Assembly (NCBI GenBank): GCA_030152585.1
Contig: JASLJC010000094.1
Coordinates: 1-16,170 of the forward strand
From: Savagea sp.
GTDB lineage: Bacteria > Bacillota > Bacilli > Bacillales_A > Planococcaceae
DNA: 16,170 nt
Direction: 5' to 3'
Positions 1 to 6,435 of the stretch are shown here, piece by piece; positions within the stretch are counted from its first letter, which is position 1; the number at the start of each line of letters is the position of its first letter. The notes under the pieces are model-generated. The model was not told the origin of the DNA, made no database searches, and saw nothing but the letters and a program-made list of their open reading frames with translations. Position numbers and translations under genes: made by a program.

Positions 1-74
1 GAAACCATTTATAAATTGTTTTACATTTCATTACTTCATACTCACTACTACACGGCAACATCGATTGTCCAACA
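1..74. other. window edge downstream of ileS, no gene seen
   Basis: This is AT-rich sequence beyond the ileS terminator. I see no convincing coding region, promoter or structure in it. A short plus-strand reading frame starts here, but it has no recognisable product and runs into the antisense of the ileS end. Confidence 0.4.
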
Positions 75-119
75 TAAAAACTACTTTTCAAACGTCTTTC
101 AACGTTTAAAAAGTAGTTT
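75..119 (-). terminator. Rho-independent terminator of ileS
   Basis: Read on the minus strand, a 17-bp stem (arms at 119-103 and 94-78, one G-U pair, otherwise perfect) closes an 8-nt loop and is followed by a short U run. It starts 5 nt after the ileS TAA, so it is the natural end of the ileS transcript. The A-rich and U-rich flanks of the stem make it nearly symmetric, so it could also stop transcripts arriving from the other side. Confidence 0.88.
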
Positions 120-124
120 ATCGA

Positions 125-2896
125 TTACTCTTCTTCTTTTACAACATCTGCATAATGTGTTGCAACTGTTTCTGCACACGGTGCACAGAGTTCAGGGTAA
201 GTAGCATGTTCACCTACAGATGAACGAACCGTCCAACAACGTTCACATTTTTCGCCTTCTGCTAATGAAATATCTACTTTTGCAACTTCATATTCACGAT
301 CTAACGTATCCCATTTTACAACTTCAAAATCAGATACGATGAAAAATTGAGCATAATTTACGTCATCTTGCATATAACGTTCTTCAAATCCTTCAGGTAA
401 AGCAATTGTCGCTTTCGCTTCTAACGATTTTCCGATTACTTTTTCGTTACGTGCTTCTTCTAACGCTTTTAAAACGTCATCACGTACGGCCATTAATTGA
501 ACGAAACGTTCTTCTAATGCCGCTTTATTTGGAATCTCTTGCACTTCTGGCATATCTGTTAATTGTACACTTTCTGCTTCTTCATGTTCTAAAAATGCCC
601 ACATTTCATCTGCTGTATGCGGTAAAATAGGAGCGATTAATTGAACGAGTGTTACGAGTGTATCGTACATAACGGTTTGCATTGCACGACGATGCGGATG
701 ATCGAATGCTTCGATATATACGACGTCTTTTGCAATGTCTAAGTAAAATGAACTTAAATCGACAGTACAGAAATTGTTCACTGCGTGATAAACCGTTGAA
801 AACTCATAGCGATCATATGCCTCTTTTGACGTTTGTAACAAGTTTTGTAATAAGACGACCATATATTGATCGACTGGACGAAGTTGATCATATGCTACGC
901 GATGTTCTGCTGGATTAAAATCTGCTACGTTTCCATGTAAGAAACGAAGTGTATTTCGAATTTTTCGATATACTTCTGACACTTGACGGAAGTTTTCATC
1001 TGAAACACGAACGTCTGCTGTATAATCAACAGATGATACCCATAAACGTAAAACGTCCGCTCCCATTTGATTCATCACTTTCACAGGATCGATCGTGTTT
1101 CCGAGCGATTTACTCATTTTACGACCTTTTCCATCGAGTGTAAATCCGTGACTTAAAATTCCTTTGTACGGTGCATGTCCATTCATCGCAACACTTGTCG
1201 TAAGTGATGAGTTAAACCATCCACGATATTGATCAGAACCTTCTAAATAAAGGTCTGCTGGATAACGTAATTCTTCACGTTCTACAAGTACTCCTTGGTG
1301 TGAAGAACCTGAATCGAACCAAACGTCCATAATGTCTGTTTCTTTTGTAAACTCACCGTTCGGACTGCCTGGATGTGTGAAGCCTTCTGGTAGTAACTCT
1401 TTCGTTTCTCTTTCAAACCAAACATTTGAACCGTGTTCACGGAATAAGTTGGCAACGTGATCAATCGTTTCAGGTGTAATAATCGCTTCTCCATTTTCAG
1501 CATAGAAAATTGGAAGAGGTACTCCCCATGAACGTTGACGAGAAATGACCCAGTCGCCTCGATCACGAACCATATTGTAAAGACGTGTTTCTCCCCAACT
1601 CGGTGTGAAGCTCGTTTCTTGAATCGCTTCAAGTAACTCGTTACGGAATTTTGCAATCGATGCAAACCATTGAGGTGTTGCACGATAAATAACTGGTTTT
1701 TTCGAACGCCAATCATGTGGATACGAGTGTTCAATGAATGTTAATTTTTCAAGTGCACCGACTTCTTCTAACTTTTCTGTAACCGCTTTGTTCGCATCAT
1801 CGTAGAAAAGCCCTTCAAACATTGGTGCTTCTTCTGTCATAACCCCACGACTATCAACAGGCGAAAGTACGTCAAGATCATATTGACGACCGATGATATA
1901 GTCATCTTCCCCGTGTCCAGGTGCCGTATGAACACATCCTGTTCCACCATCTGCTGTAACGTGATCTCCAAGCATGACGAGTGAATCACGTTCATAAAGT
2001 GGGTGTGTCGCAACGATGCGATCGAATTGAGCCCCATCAATTTCTTCTACAATTTCGTACGTATCCCATTCAACTGCTGCAGCAACTGTTTCGACTAAGT
2101 CTTTCGCAACGACAAACTTTTTACCATTTGCTTCAACGATTGCATATACGAAATCAGGATGGACAGAAATTCCTAAGTTCGCTGGAATTGTCCAAGGTGT
2201 CGTCGTCCAAATTAAGAAGTTTACGTCTGTATCAAGTACACCTTTTCCATCTTTTACAGGGAATGCAACATAAATCGACGGCGAACGTTTATCTTGATAT
2301 TCGATTTCTGCTTCTGCTAAAGCTGATTCGTTAGATGGTGACCAATAAACTGGTTTTAATCCTTTATAAATGTAACCTTTTTCAGCCATTTTACCAAACA
2401 CGCGAATTTGATGCGATTCAAACTCCGGTGTCAATGTAATGTACGGATTGTCCCAATCTCCTCGTACGCCGAGTCGCTTCGATTGTTCGCGTTGTTTATC
2501 AATTTGTGTATACGCATAATCTTCACACATTTGACGATATTCTGTAATCGGCATTTCTTTACGTTTAACACCACGGTTTGACAACACTTGCTCGATCGGT
2601 AAACCGTGCGTATCCCAACCTGGCACGAATGGTGCATCGAAACCATTCATCGATTTATAACGAACGATCATATCTTTCAAAACACGGTTCATTGCATGCC
2701 CCATATGAAGATCACCGTTTGCAAATGGTGGTCCATCATGCAAAATGAACTTCGGTCGACCTGCCGTACGTTGTTGAACCTTTTCATAAATGTTCATCTC
2801 TTCCCAACGTTTTTGAAACTCTGGTTCACGATTCGGTAAATTTCCACGCATTTTAAATGCGGTTTTTGGCATTAATAACGTTTTTTTATAATTCAT
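125..2896 (-). CDS. ileS: isoleucyl-tRNA synthetase
   Basis: Class I aminoacyl-tRNA synthetase that charges tRNA-Ile with isoleucine in the cytoplasm. The protein has 923 residues, the usual length for the bacterial-type enzyme. The HIGH-type motif is HMGH (64-67) in a Rossmann fold, and the KMSKS loop is at 593-597. Between them lies the CP1 editing domain, with the threonine-rich TTTPWTIPAN (231-240) and the HGEDDY segment (328-333) that remove misactivated valine. The C-terminus holds a zinc-binding set of four cysteines (C884, C887, C904, C907). The ATG at 2896 has a GGAGAG ribosome binding site 8 nt upstream. The gene follows its own promoter and T-box leader, so it is controlled by uncharged tRNA-Ile. 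It is the last gene of the cluster, as in Bacillus and Staphylococcus. Nothing looks damaged. Confidence 0.98.
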   Translation of the reverse strand: MNYKKTLLMPKTAFKMRGNLPNREPEFQKRWEEMNIYEKVQQRTAGRPKFILHDGPPFANGDLHMGHAMNRVLKDMIVRYKSMNGFDAPFVPGWDTHGLPIEQVLSNRGVKRKEMPITEYRQMCEDYAYTQIDKQREQSKRLGVRGDWDNPYITLTPEFESHQIRVFGKMAEKGYIYKGLKPVYWSPSNESALAEAEIEYQDKRSPSIYVAFPVKDGKGVLDTDVNFLIWTTTPWTIPANLGISVHPDFVYAIVEANGKKFVVAKDLVETVAAAVEWDTYEIVEEIDGAQFDRIVATHPLYERDSLVMLGDHVTADGGTGCVHTAPGHGEDDYIIGRQYDLDVLSPVDSRGVMTEEAPMFEGLFYDDANKAVTEKLEEVGALEKLTFIEHSYPHDWRSKKPVIYRATPQWFASIAKFRNELLEAIQETSFTPSWGETRLYNMVRDRGDWVISRQRSWGVPLPIFYAENGEAIITPETIDHVANLFREHGSNVWFERETKELLPEGFTHPGSPNGEFTKETDIMDVWFDSGSSHQGVLVEREELRYPADLYLEGSDQYRGWFNSSLTTSVAMNGHAPYKGILSHGFTLDGKGRKMSKSLGNTIDPVKVMNQMGADVLRLWVSSVDYTADVRVSDENFRQVSEVYRKIRNTLRFLHGNVADFNPAEHRVAYDQLRPVDQYMVVLLQNLLQTSKEAYDRYEFSTVYHAVNNFCTVDLSSFYLDIAKDVVYIEAFDHPHRRAMQTVMYDTLVTLVQLIAPILPHTADEMWAFLEHEEAESVQLTDMPEVQEIPNKAALEERFVQLMAVRDDVLKALEEARNEKVIGKSLEAKATIALPEGFEERYMQDDVNYAQFFIVSDFEVVKWDTLDREYEVAKVDISLAEGEKCERCWTVRSSVGEHATYPELCAPCAETVATHYADVVKEEE

Positions 2897-2932
2897 CGAT
2901 TATGCTCTCCTTTTATTTTGCTTTTTTGACAA

Positions 2933-2963
2933 GAAAAAATCCCGCCCCTAAAAGGGACGAGAT
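2933..2963 (-). terminator. T-box-controlled terminator before ileS
   Basis: On the minus strand a 10-bp stem, AUCUCGUCCC with GGGGCGGGAU (two G-U pairs), closes a UUUUA loop and is followed by a run of U. Its 5' arm overlaps the 3' half of the T-box antiterminator (ACGAG pairing with CUCGU), the standard arrangement for two competing structures. It lies 37 nt ahead of the ileS start. Confidence 0.92.
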
Positions 2964-3174
2964 GAACTCGCGTTACCACCCTCGTTACAAACAGCTCATC
3001 CTGTTTGTCACTCAAGACGCATTATCGCTGCGTATACGAAATAGTGTACTTGAATTTTCCACTATTTGACTCCAGAGTGATTTTCATTCGATACCGTACT
3101 CCTAGACTCTCACTATCACTAGGTCGCTCACAGTCGTATAACGAATTACTTTCTCTTTCTTCGTCTTTGATATG
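2933..3174 (-). promoter_or_regulatory. T-box riboswitch leader of ileS (Ile specifier AUC)
   Basis: This tRNA-sensing leader should let ileS be transcribed only when tRNA-Ile is uncharged. The T-box core AGGGTGGTAACGCG is at 2982-2969. Its UGGU bulge can pair with the ACCA end of a tRNA carrying discriminator A, which fits tRNA-Ile. I could fold Stem I by hand: lower helix AUUC/GAAU, an asymmetric loop, helix ACUGU/ACGGU, and an upper CCUAG/CUAGG helix. The triplet placed on the 3' side of the specifier loop is AUC (3092-3090), an isoleucine codon. Further helices are AAAUAGUG/CACUAUUU and ACAAACAG/CUGUUUGU. The transcript start near 3174 is inferred from the promoter. The T-box call is firm; the exact specifier register is a hand fold. 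Confidence 0.93.
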
Positions 3175-3180
3175 CCTTTT

Positions 3181-3209
3181 ATTATAGCATATTCCTTTTA
3201 TTTTTTGAA
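3181..3209 (-). promoter_or_regulatory. sigma-A promoter of the T-box-ileS unit
   Basis: A perfect -10 box TATAAT (3186-3181) is preceded by TGC, giving an extended -10 (TGNTATAAT). It lies 17 nt from a weak -35 TTCAAA (3209-3204). The extended -10 would compensate for the poor -35. It sits only 10 nt beyond the divIVA stop codon and feeds straight into the T-box leader. Confidence 0.8.
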
Positions 3210-3219
3210 GGTCACCGTT

Positions 3220-3903
3220 TTACTTTTTCGAACGACGACGTCTCGACAATGGCTCGTCTGATGTGTATGACTCTTCTTCTACTGGCGTTGGCTCGTCATA
3301 CGAAGATTCCATTTTTTCTAGTTCTTCATACGGTTCTTCGTAAAGTTCTTCCTCTTCATACATCGGTTCAACATATGATGGTTCCTCTTTGTATGATTGT
3401 TCTTCTTTCGGATGAATTTTATTTAACTTTGCTTCAATATCATAATTCATTAATTCATCCCATCCGTCTGACTGTAACAGTTCAAGCTGTGCCTCGATAA
3501 GTAAACGGAAACGGTTTCGGAAAACTTTTGACTGCTTTTTCAAATCATCAATTTCTAATGTGATTTCACGTGATTTAGAAAGTGCATCATTAATAATGCG
3601 ATCTGCATTTTTTTCTGCTTCTTTAATAATAATTTTTGATTCTTGTTGCGCATTTCGACGTACATCGTCTGCTGCCTCTTGTGCAATAACAATCGATTGT
3701 TGCAATGTATTTTCAATCGTATTAAAATGCGTCACTTGTTGTTCGCGATCTTCTAACTGTAATTTCAACTTTTTGTTTTCTTCAATTACGGCTTCGTAAT
3801 CACGCATCACTTGTTCTAAAAACTCGTTTACTTCATCTTCATCATAACCTCGAAATCCACGACTAAACACTTTATTATGTATGTCTAATGGAGTTAATGC
3901 CAT
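3220..3903 (-). CDS. divIVA: division/polarity protein DivIVA
   Basis: Coiled-coil scaffold that binds negatively curved membrane at septa and poles and recruits partners there. The protein has 227 residues. The N-terminal lipid-binding domain starts MALTPLDIHNKVF and carries phenylalanine and arginine at positions 17-18, the pair known in Bacillus DivIVA to insert into and contact the membrane. A heptad-rich coiled coil follows to about residue 160. The last 60 or so residues are unusual: acidic and tyrosine/proline-rich, with repeated SYxEP and YEEP units, ending in the basic RRRRSKK. This makes it longer than the 164-residue B. subtilis protein. The start is the ATG at 3903, with AAGGGG 8 nt upstream; an upstream in-frame codon at 3954 adds 17 residues without family similarity. 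The gene is last in the ylmE operon and has no terminator of its own before the ileS T-box. Confidence 0.96.
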   Translation of the reverse strand: MALTPLDIHNKVFSRGFRGYDEDEVNEFLEQVMRDYEAVIEENKKLKLQLEDREQQVTHFNTIENTLQQSIVIAQEAADDVRRNAQQESKIIIKEAEKNADRIINDALSKSREITLEIDDLKKQSKVFRNRFRLLIEAQLELLQSDGWDELMNYDIEAKLNKIHPKEEQSYKEEPSYVEPMYEEEELYEEPYEELEKMESSYDEPTPVEEESYTSDEPLSRRRRSKK

Positions 3904-3957
3904 CTCAATCGCCCCTTCCGATACGTAAGTTTCATTTAGTATACAGTTTAACATATT

Positions 3958-4728
3958 TCATCTTCGTTTTCCGATATTTATTCGAATTTTCGACTTGCGC
4001 GTACGACCTTCAATCGTCGATACTTTATAACGTCCATGTCCTCGAATCGATAACATATCGAACGGTTCTACCGTACTCGACACGTTCGTTTCTTTTTTCC
4101 AATTTAATTGGACACGTTCGCTTTTAATTAATTTGACTGCTTGAGCACGACTTACTTTTAAAATAGAAGCAAGCAGTACGTCTAAACGTAATGCACTGAC
4201 AATATGTAACTGCTCCTCCCATTCATCCGTCGGTTGTAGATAAGAATTCGGTGAAACACTTTGTAATACGATAGCGGTCTTCCCTACTTCTGTCCAACTT
4301 TGTGTGACATATGTTTCCATCTCTCGTGTAAAAGCAACTTGGACATCTCCTTCTCGTATTACAATATCTCCAAATTGTTCTCGCTCGACACCTAATGCCA
4401 TCATTGAACCGAGAACATCACGGTGTTTTAGCGTCGTAAATTTTTTCGGGTAATCGATCGATGCAACATATATATGAAAATCTTGCAATGTCGGTTCAAA
4501 ATAATCAGGTGCTAAAATGATACGTTGACGCTCTGCATTCGAAAATGCACCACTTTTCCAGACAGACACGTTTTTTGCACGCGCAATCGACTCAACGATA
4601 AACTGTTGTCTCGGGTCTAAAAATGGCAATCGTTTCGGTGCATAATAATCGTCTACCTCTTCTACCCAATCGATGACACGCTCTATAAAAGGTACTTCTT
4701 CTTTTCGGAAATGTTGAAAGAGTTCCAC
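3958..4728 (-). CDS. ylmH: S4-domain RNA-binding protein YlmH
   Basis: A 256-residue protein of the YlmH family. The C-terminal S4 RNA-binding domain lies at about 180-245, with the characteristic LRLDVLLASILKVSRAQAVK stretch at its start. The N-terminal two thirds is the YlmH-specific region. YlmH proteins have been reported to bind the large ribosomal subunit and to act in ribosome-associated quality control like RqcP; this comes from the family and is not visible here. The start is GTG at 4728, preceded by AAGGAGAAGG, a strong ribosome binding site. The C-terminus is very basic (RKSKIRINIGKRR). The gene is separated from ylmG by 81 nt holding a terminator-like hairpin, while divIVA starts 54 nt downstream, so ylmH and divIVA may be expressed at a lower level than sepF and ylmG. 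Confidence 0.93.
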   Translation of the reverse strand: MELFQHFRKEEVPFIERVIDWVEEVDDYYAPKRLPFLDPRQQFIVESIARAKNVSVWKSGAFSNAERQRIILAPDYFEPTLQDFHIYVASIDYPKKFTTLKHRDVLGSMMALGVEREQFGDIVIREGDVQVAFTREMETYVTQSWTEVGKTAIVLQSVSPNSYLQPTDEWEEQLHIVSALRLDVLLASILKVSRAQAVKLIKSERVQLNWKKETNVSSTVEPFDMLSIRGHGRYKVSTIEGRTRKSKIRINIGKRR

Positions 4729-4762
4729 TAGACTACCTTCTCCTTTTCATGACGTTCTGTCG

Positions 4763-4806
4763 ATTTTAAAAATACGAGTAACGTCTAAAGAGACGCTCTC
4801 GTATTT
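4763..4806 (-). terminator. terminator-like hairpin between ylmG and ylmH
   Basis: On the minus strand the 9-bp stem AAATACGAG/CTCGTATTT (4806-4798 with 4778-4770) holds, after a small internal loop, a second 5-bp stem CGTCT/AGACG with a CTTT loop. A run of five U follows, partly shared with the stem, and then AAAA. The short, broken U tract suggests partial rather than complete termination. It sits directly after the ylmG stop, inside what is otherwise one operon. I see no good promoter between it and ylmH. Confidence 0.62.
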
Positions 4807-4809
4807 GGA

Positions 4810-5073
4810 TTACATAAAGAAACTGACTAACATGTAAAACCCTGCTCGAATTAAGCTTAACGCTAAAATAGCTACAATTGGTGAAAAATCAATCATACCG
4901 AGAGGGGGAATAATTTTACGGAAAACTTCTAAATACGGTTCTGTCATTTTTGCTAACCATTGGCCGATTGACGTCTCACGTGATGCTGGAACCCAAGACA
5001 TTAAAATATAAACAATAATCATCCACGTGTAAATCGTAAAACCGAGATCAACAGCTCTAATTAATAAATCCAT
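4810..5073 (-). CDS. ylmG: YggT-family membrane protein YlmG
   Basis: A small integral membrane protein of 87 residues with two hydrophobic segments, about 8-25 and 62-85. Between them is the family signature region WVPAS...W...TEPYLEVFRKIIPPLGMIDFSP. YggT/YlmG proteins are conserved in the division cluster of Gram-positives and in cyanobacteria and plastids, where they affect division or nucleoid organisation; the molecular role is unknown. The start is ATG at 5073. The in-frame GTG at 5085 is rejected because it lies within the ribosome binding site AGGTGAGG that serves the ATG. It begins 8 nt after the sepF stop, which suggests coupled translation. Confidence 0.92.
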   Translation of the reverse strand: MDLLIRAVDLGFTIYTWMIIVYILMSWVPASRETSIGQWLAKMTEPYLEVFRKIIPPLGMIDFSPIVAILALSLIRAGFYMLVSFFM

Positions 5074-5081
5074 TGTACACC

Positions 5082-5567
5082 TCACCTATTTGAGTCTAAA
5101 TACTTCGTAATTTCTCCTGTTACTTCTACATTTTCAGGTGTGCATAAAAAAATATCTTTTCCAATTCGTTGAATCTCACCCGAAATTGCGTAGACTGTAC
5201 CACTTAAAAAATCAATGATACGCCAACCTTCTGTCTGATCAATTTGTTGTAAATTGACAATGACTGCTTTTTTCTTTTTCAATTGATCCGCAATTTGTAA
5301 TGCTTCAGCATAAGCACGTGGTTCTACGAGCACGACTTTTGCTGTCGTTTTAGCTGATTGTAAACTGACGACGGTAGGCTTTTGTTTCGATTGCGGTTCA
5401 TTTGGCGTTTGTTGCGTCATTTGATGGGTGCGCTCCTTTTGTTCTCGCTGTTCATACGCTCGGCGTTCTTCTTTAGGTTGTCGTGGCGATTGTTCAGAAG
5501 AGGTTACATCTTCTTCATAATCCTCTTCTAATTCGAACCATTTTTCGAATTTTTTTCGTATACTCAT
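5082..5567 (-). CDS. sepF: cell division protein SepF
   Basis: Membrane anchor and organiser of FtsZ filaments in Gram-positives; it polymerises into rings and works alongside FtsA. The protein has 161 residues. The N-terminal segment MSIRKKFEKWFELEED fits the amphipathic membrane-binding helix. A charged, glutamine-rich linker (about 17-65) follows, then the SepF core (about 66-158) with FLSGTVYAISGEIQRIGKD and the ending FLCTPENVEV. These match the conserved fold and the glycines needed for dimer and polymer contacts. The start at 5567 has AGGAGG 7 nt upstream, and this site overlaps the end of ylmE, whose stop is 2 nt away. The linker is low-complexity and probably disordered. Confidence 0.96.
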   Translation of the reverse strand: MSIRKKFEKWFELEEDYEEDVTSSEQSPRQPKEERRAYEQREQKERTHQMTQQTPNEPQSKQKPTVVSLQSAKTTAKVVLVEPRAYAEALQIADQLKKKKAVIVNLQQIDQTEGWRIIDFLSGTVYAISGEIQRIGKDIFLCTPENVEVTGEITKYLDSNR

Positions 5568-5569
5568 CG

Positions 5570-6253
5570 TTACGCCTCCTCTTCAGAACCGACTAACGCT
5601 GTCCCGATACGTACATAAGTCGCTCCTTCTTCAATCGCAATTTCGAAGTCGTTGGACATGCCCATCGATAATTCCGTGCACGGCGCATGTACAAATTGAC
5701 ACGCACGCATATCGTCACGCAATTGACGCAGTGAACGGAAATAATGACGTAACTCTTCTTCCGACGCTCCATAAGGCGCCATCGTCATTAATCCGATGAC
5801 ATGTACATTCGGATATTGTTGTAACGCAATTAGAAACGGCTCTACTTCATTTGGTGCTAAACCTGATTTTGAAGCTTCTCCTGATACATTTACTTGTACA
5901 AAACAATCAATCGGCTTAGATGCTCGCTTATCGATTTGCTTCGCAACACTTAAACGATCGACAGAATGAATGACCGATACGTCTTCGATAATATCTTTTA
6001 CTTTACGGCTTTGTAAATTCCCGATAAAATGCCACTTCACATGTTCTCCTCGCACAGTAGATACTTTACGAACGAGGTGTTCAGTACGATTTTCACCGAG
6101 GTGTTGAATGTTTTCATCTACAAATTGTTGTGTCCGTTCATCTGAAATGGATTTCGTAACAGCGACTAATGTAATCTCCTCTCGCTGGCGGTTTGAACGA
6201 AGACACGCTTCTTCTATTCGACGCTCAATCTCTTCTATACGTTCTTTCACCAT
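5570..6253 (-). CDS. ylmE: YggS-family PLP-binding protein YlmE
   Basis: Pyridoxal-phosphate homeostasis protein (PLPBP/YggS family), a cytoplasmic alanine-racemase-like TIM barrel without known enzyme activity. The PLP-binding lysine is K34 in LVAVTKS. Other family signatures are HLGENR, WHFIGNLQSRK and LSMGMSNDFEIAIEEG near the phosphate-binding end. With the ATG at 6253 it has 227 residues, a usual length. The in-frame ATG at 6274 is unlikely because the predicted transcript start falls at about 6275. GGAGG lies 3 nt before the ATG at 6253 and 6 nt before the GTG at 6250, so the GTG may be the true start. The gene opens an operon with sepF, ylmG, ylmH and divIVA. The partner gene ylmD (pgeF), normally just upstream, is missing here. 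Confidence 0.94.
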   Translation of the reverse strand: MVKERIEEIERRIEEACLRSNRQREEITLVAVTKSISDERTQQFVDENIQHLGENRTEHLVRKVSTVRGEHVKWHFIGNLQSRKVKDIIEDVSVIHSVDRLSVAKQIDKRASKPIDCFVQVNVSGEASKSGLAPNEVEPFLIALQQYPNVHVIGLMTMAPYGASEEELRHYFRSLRQLRDDMRACQFVHAPCTELSMGMSNDFEIAIEEGATYVRIGTALVGSEEEA

Positions 6254-6281
6254 AATCCTCCATTCCACCTTCATTGTCTCT

Positions 6282-6310
6282 ATTGTAACAAGTTCATTTC
6301 AACCTGTCAC
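6282..6310 (-). promoter_or_regulatory. sigma-A promoter of the ylmE-sepF-ylmG operon
   Basis: The -35 is GTGACA (6310-6305; 5 of 6 to consensus) and the -10 is TACAAT (6287-6282; 5 of 6). They are 17 nt apart, with TGT before the -10 forming an extended -10. The expected start of transcription is near 6275, just ahead of the rejected ylmE ATG at 6274. It lies between the ftsZ-end structure and ylmE, so it starts a separate transcript from ftsAZ. Confidence 0.8.
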
Positions 6311-6333
6311 TGAAACCGTTTTTTCTTTTACAA

Positions 6334-6423
6334 ATTAAAAACCATCCCATTCAGAGAAATACGGATGAACGATAATCGTCATACGATTATTGAACAAACG
6401 TATCGAATTCTTCATGGAATGGC
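6334..6423 (-). terminator. candidate structured terminator after ftsZ
   Basis: On the minus strand, an outer stem GCCAUUCC/GGGAUGGU (6423-6416 with 6348-6341, including G-U pairs) encloses a middle AUACG/CGUAU stem and an inner AUAAUCG/CGAUUAU hairpin with a 5-nt loop (6390-6372). A UUUUAAUUU tract follows directly. A simpler alternative is UCAUCC with GGAUGG just before the U tract. The region begins 12 nt after the ftsZ stop. The long enclosed loop makes it an atypical intrinsic terminator, so the call is tentative. Confidence 0.45.
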
Positions 6424-6435
6424 TGAAACGATGTT

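Noticed and set aside
16..204. Plus-strand open frame of 62 codons at the left edge
   Set aside because: It crosses the ileS terminator and runs antisense into ileS, has no ribosome binding site that I can see and no recognisable product.
1282..1734. Minus-strand open frame of 150 codons inside ileS in another frame
   Set aside because: Fully contained in ileS, basic composition typical of a frame-shifted reading, no ribosome binding site context supporting it.
3904..3954. N-terminal extension of DivIVA by 17 residues
   Set aside because: The ribosome binding site and the universally conserved N-terminus MALTPLDIHNK place the start at 3903.
6282..6302. TTGAAA as a -35 box for the TACAAT of the ylmE promoter
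   Set aside because: The spacer would be only 9 nt. GTGACA further upstream gives 17 nt and a better match.
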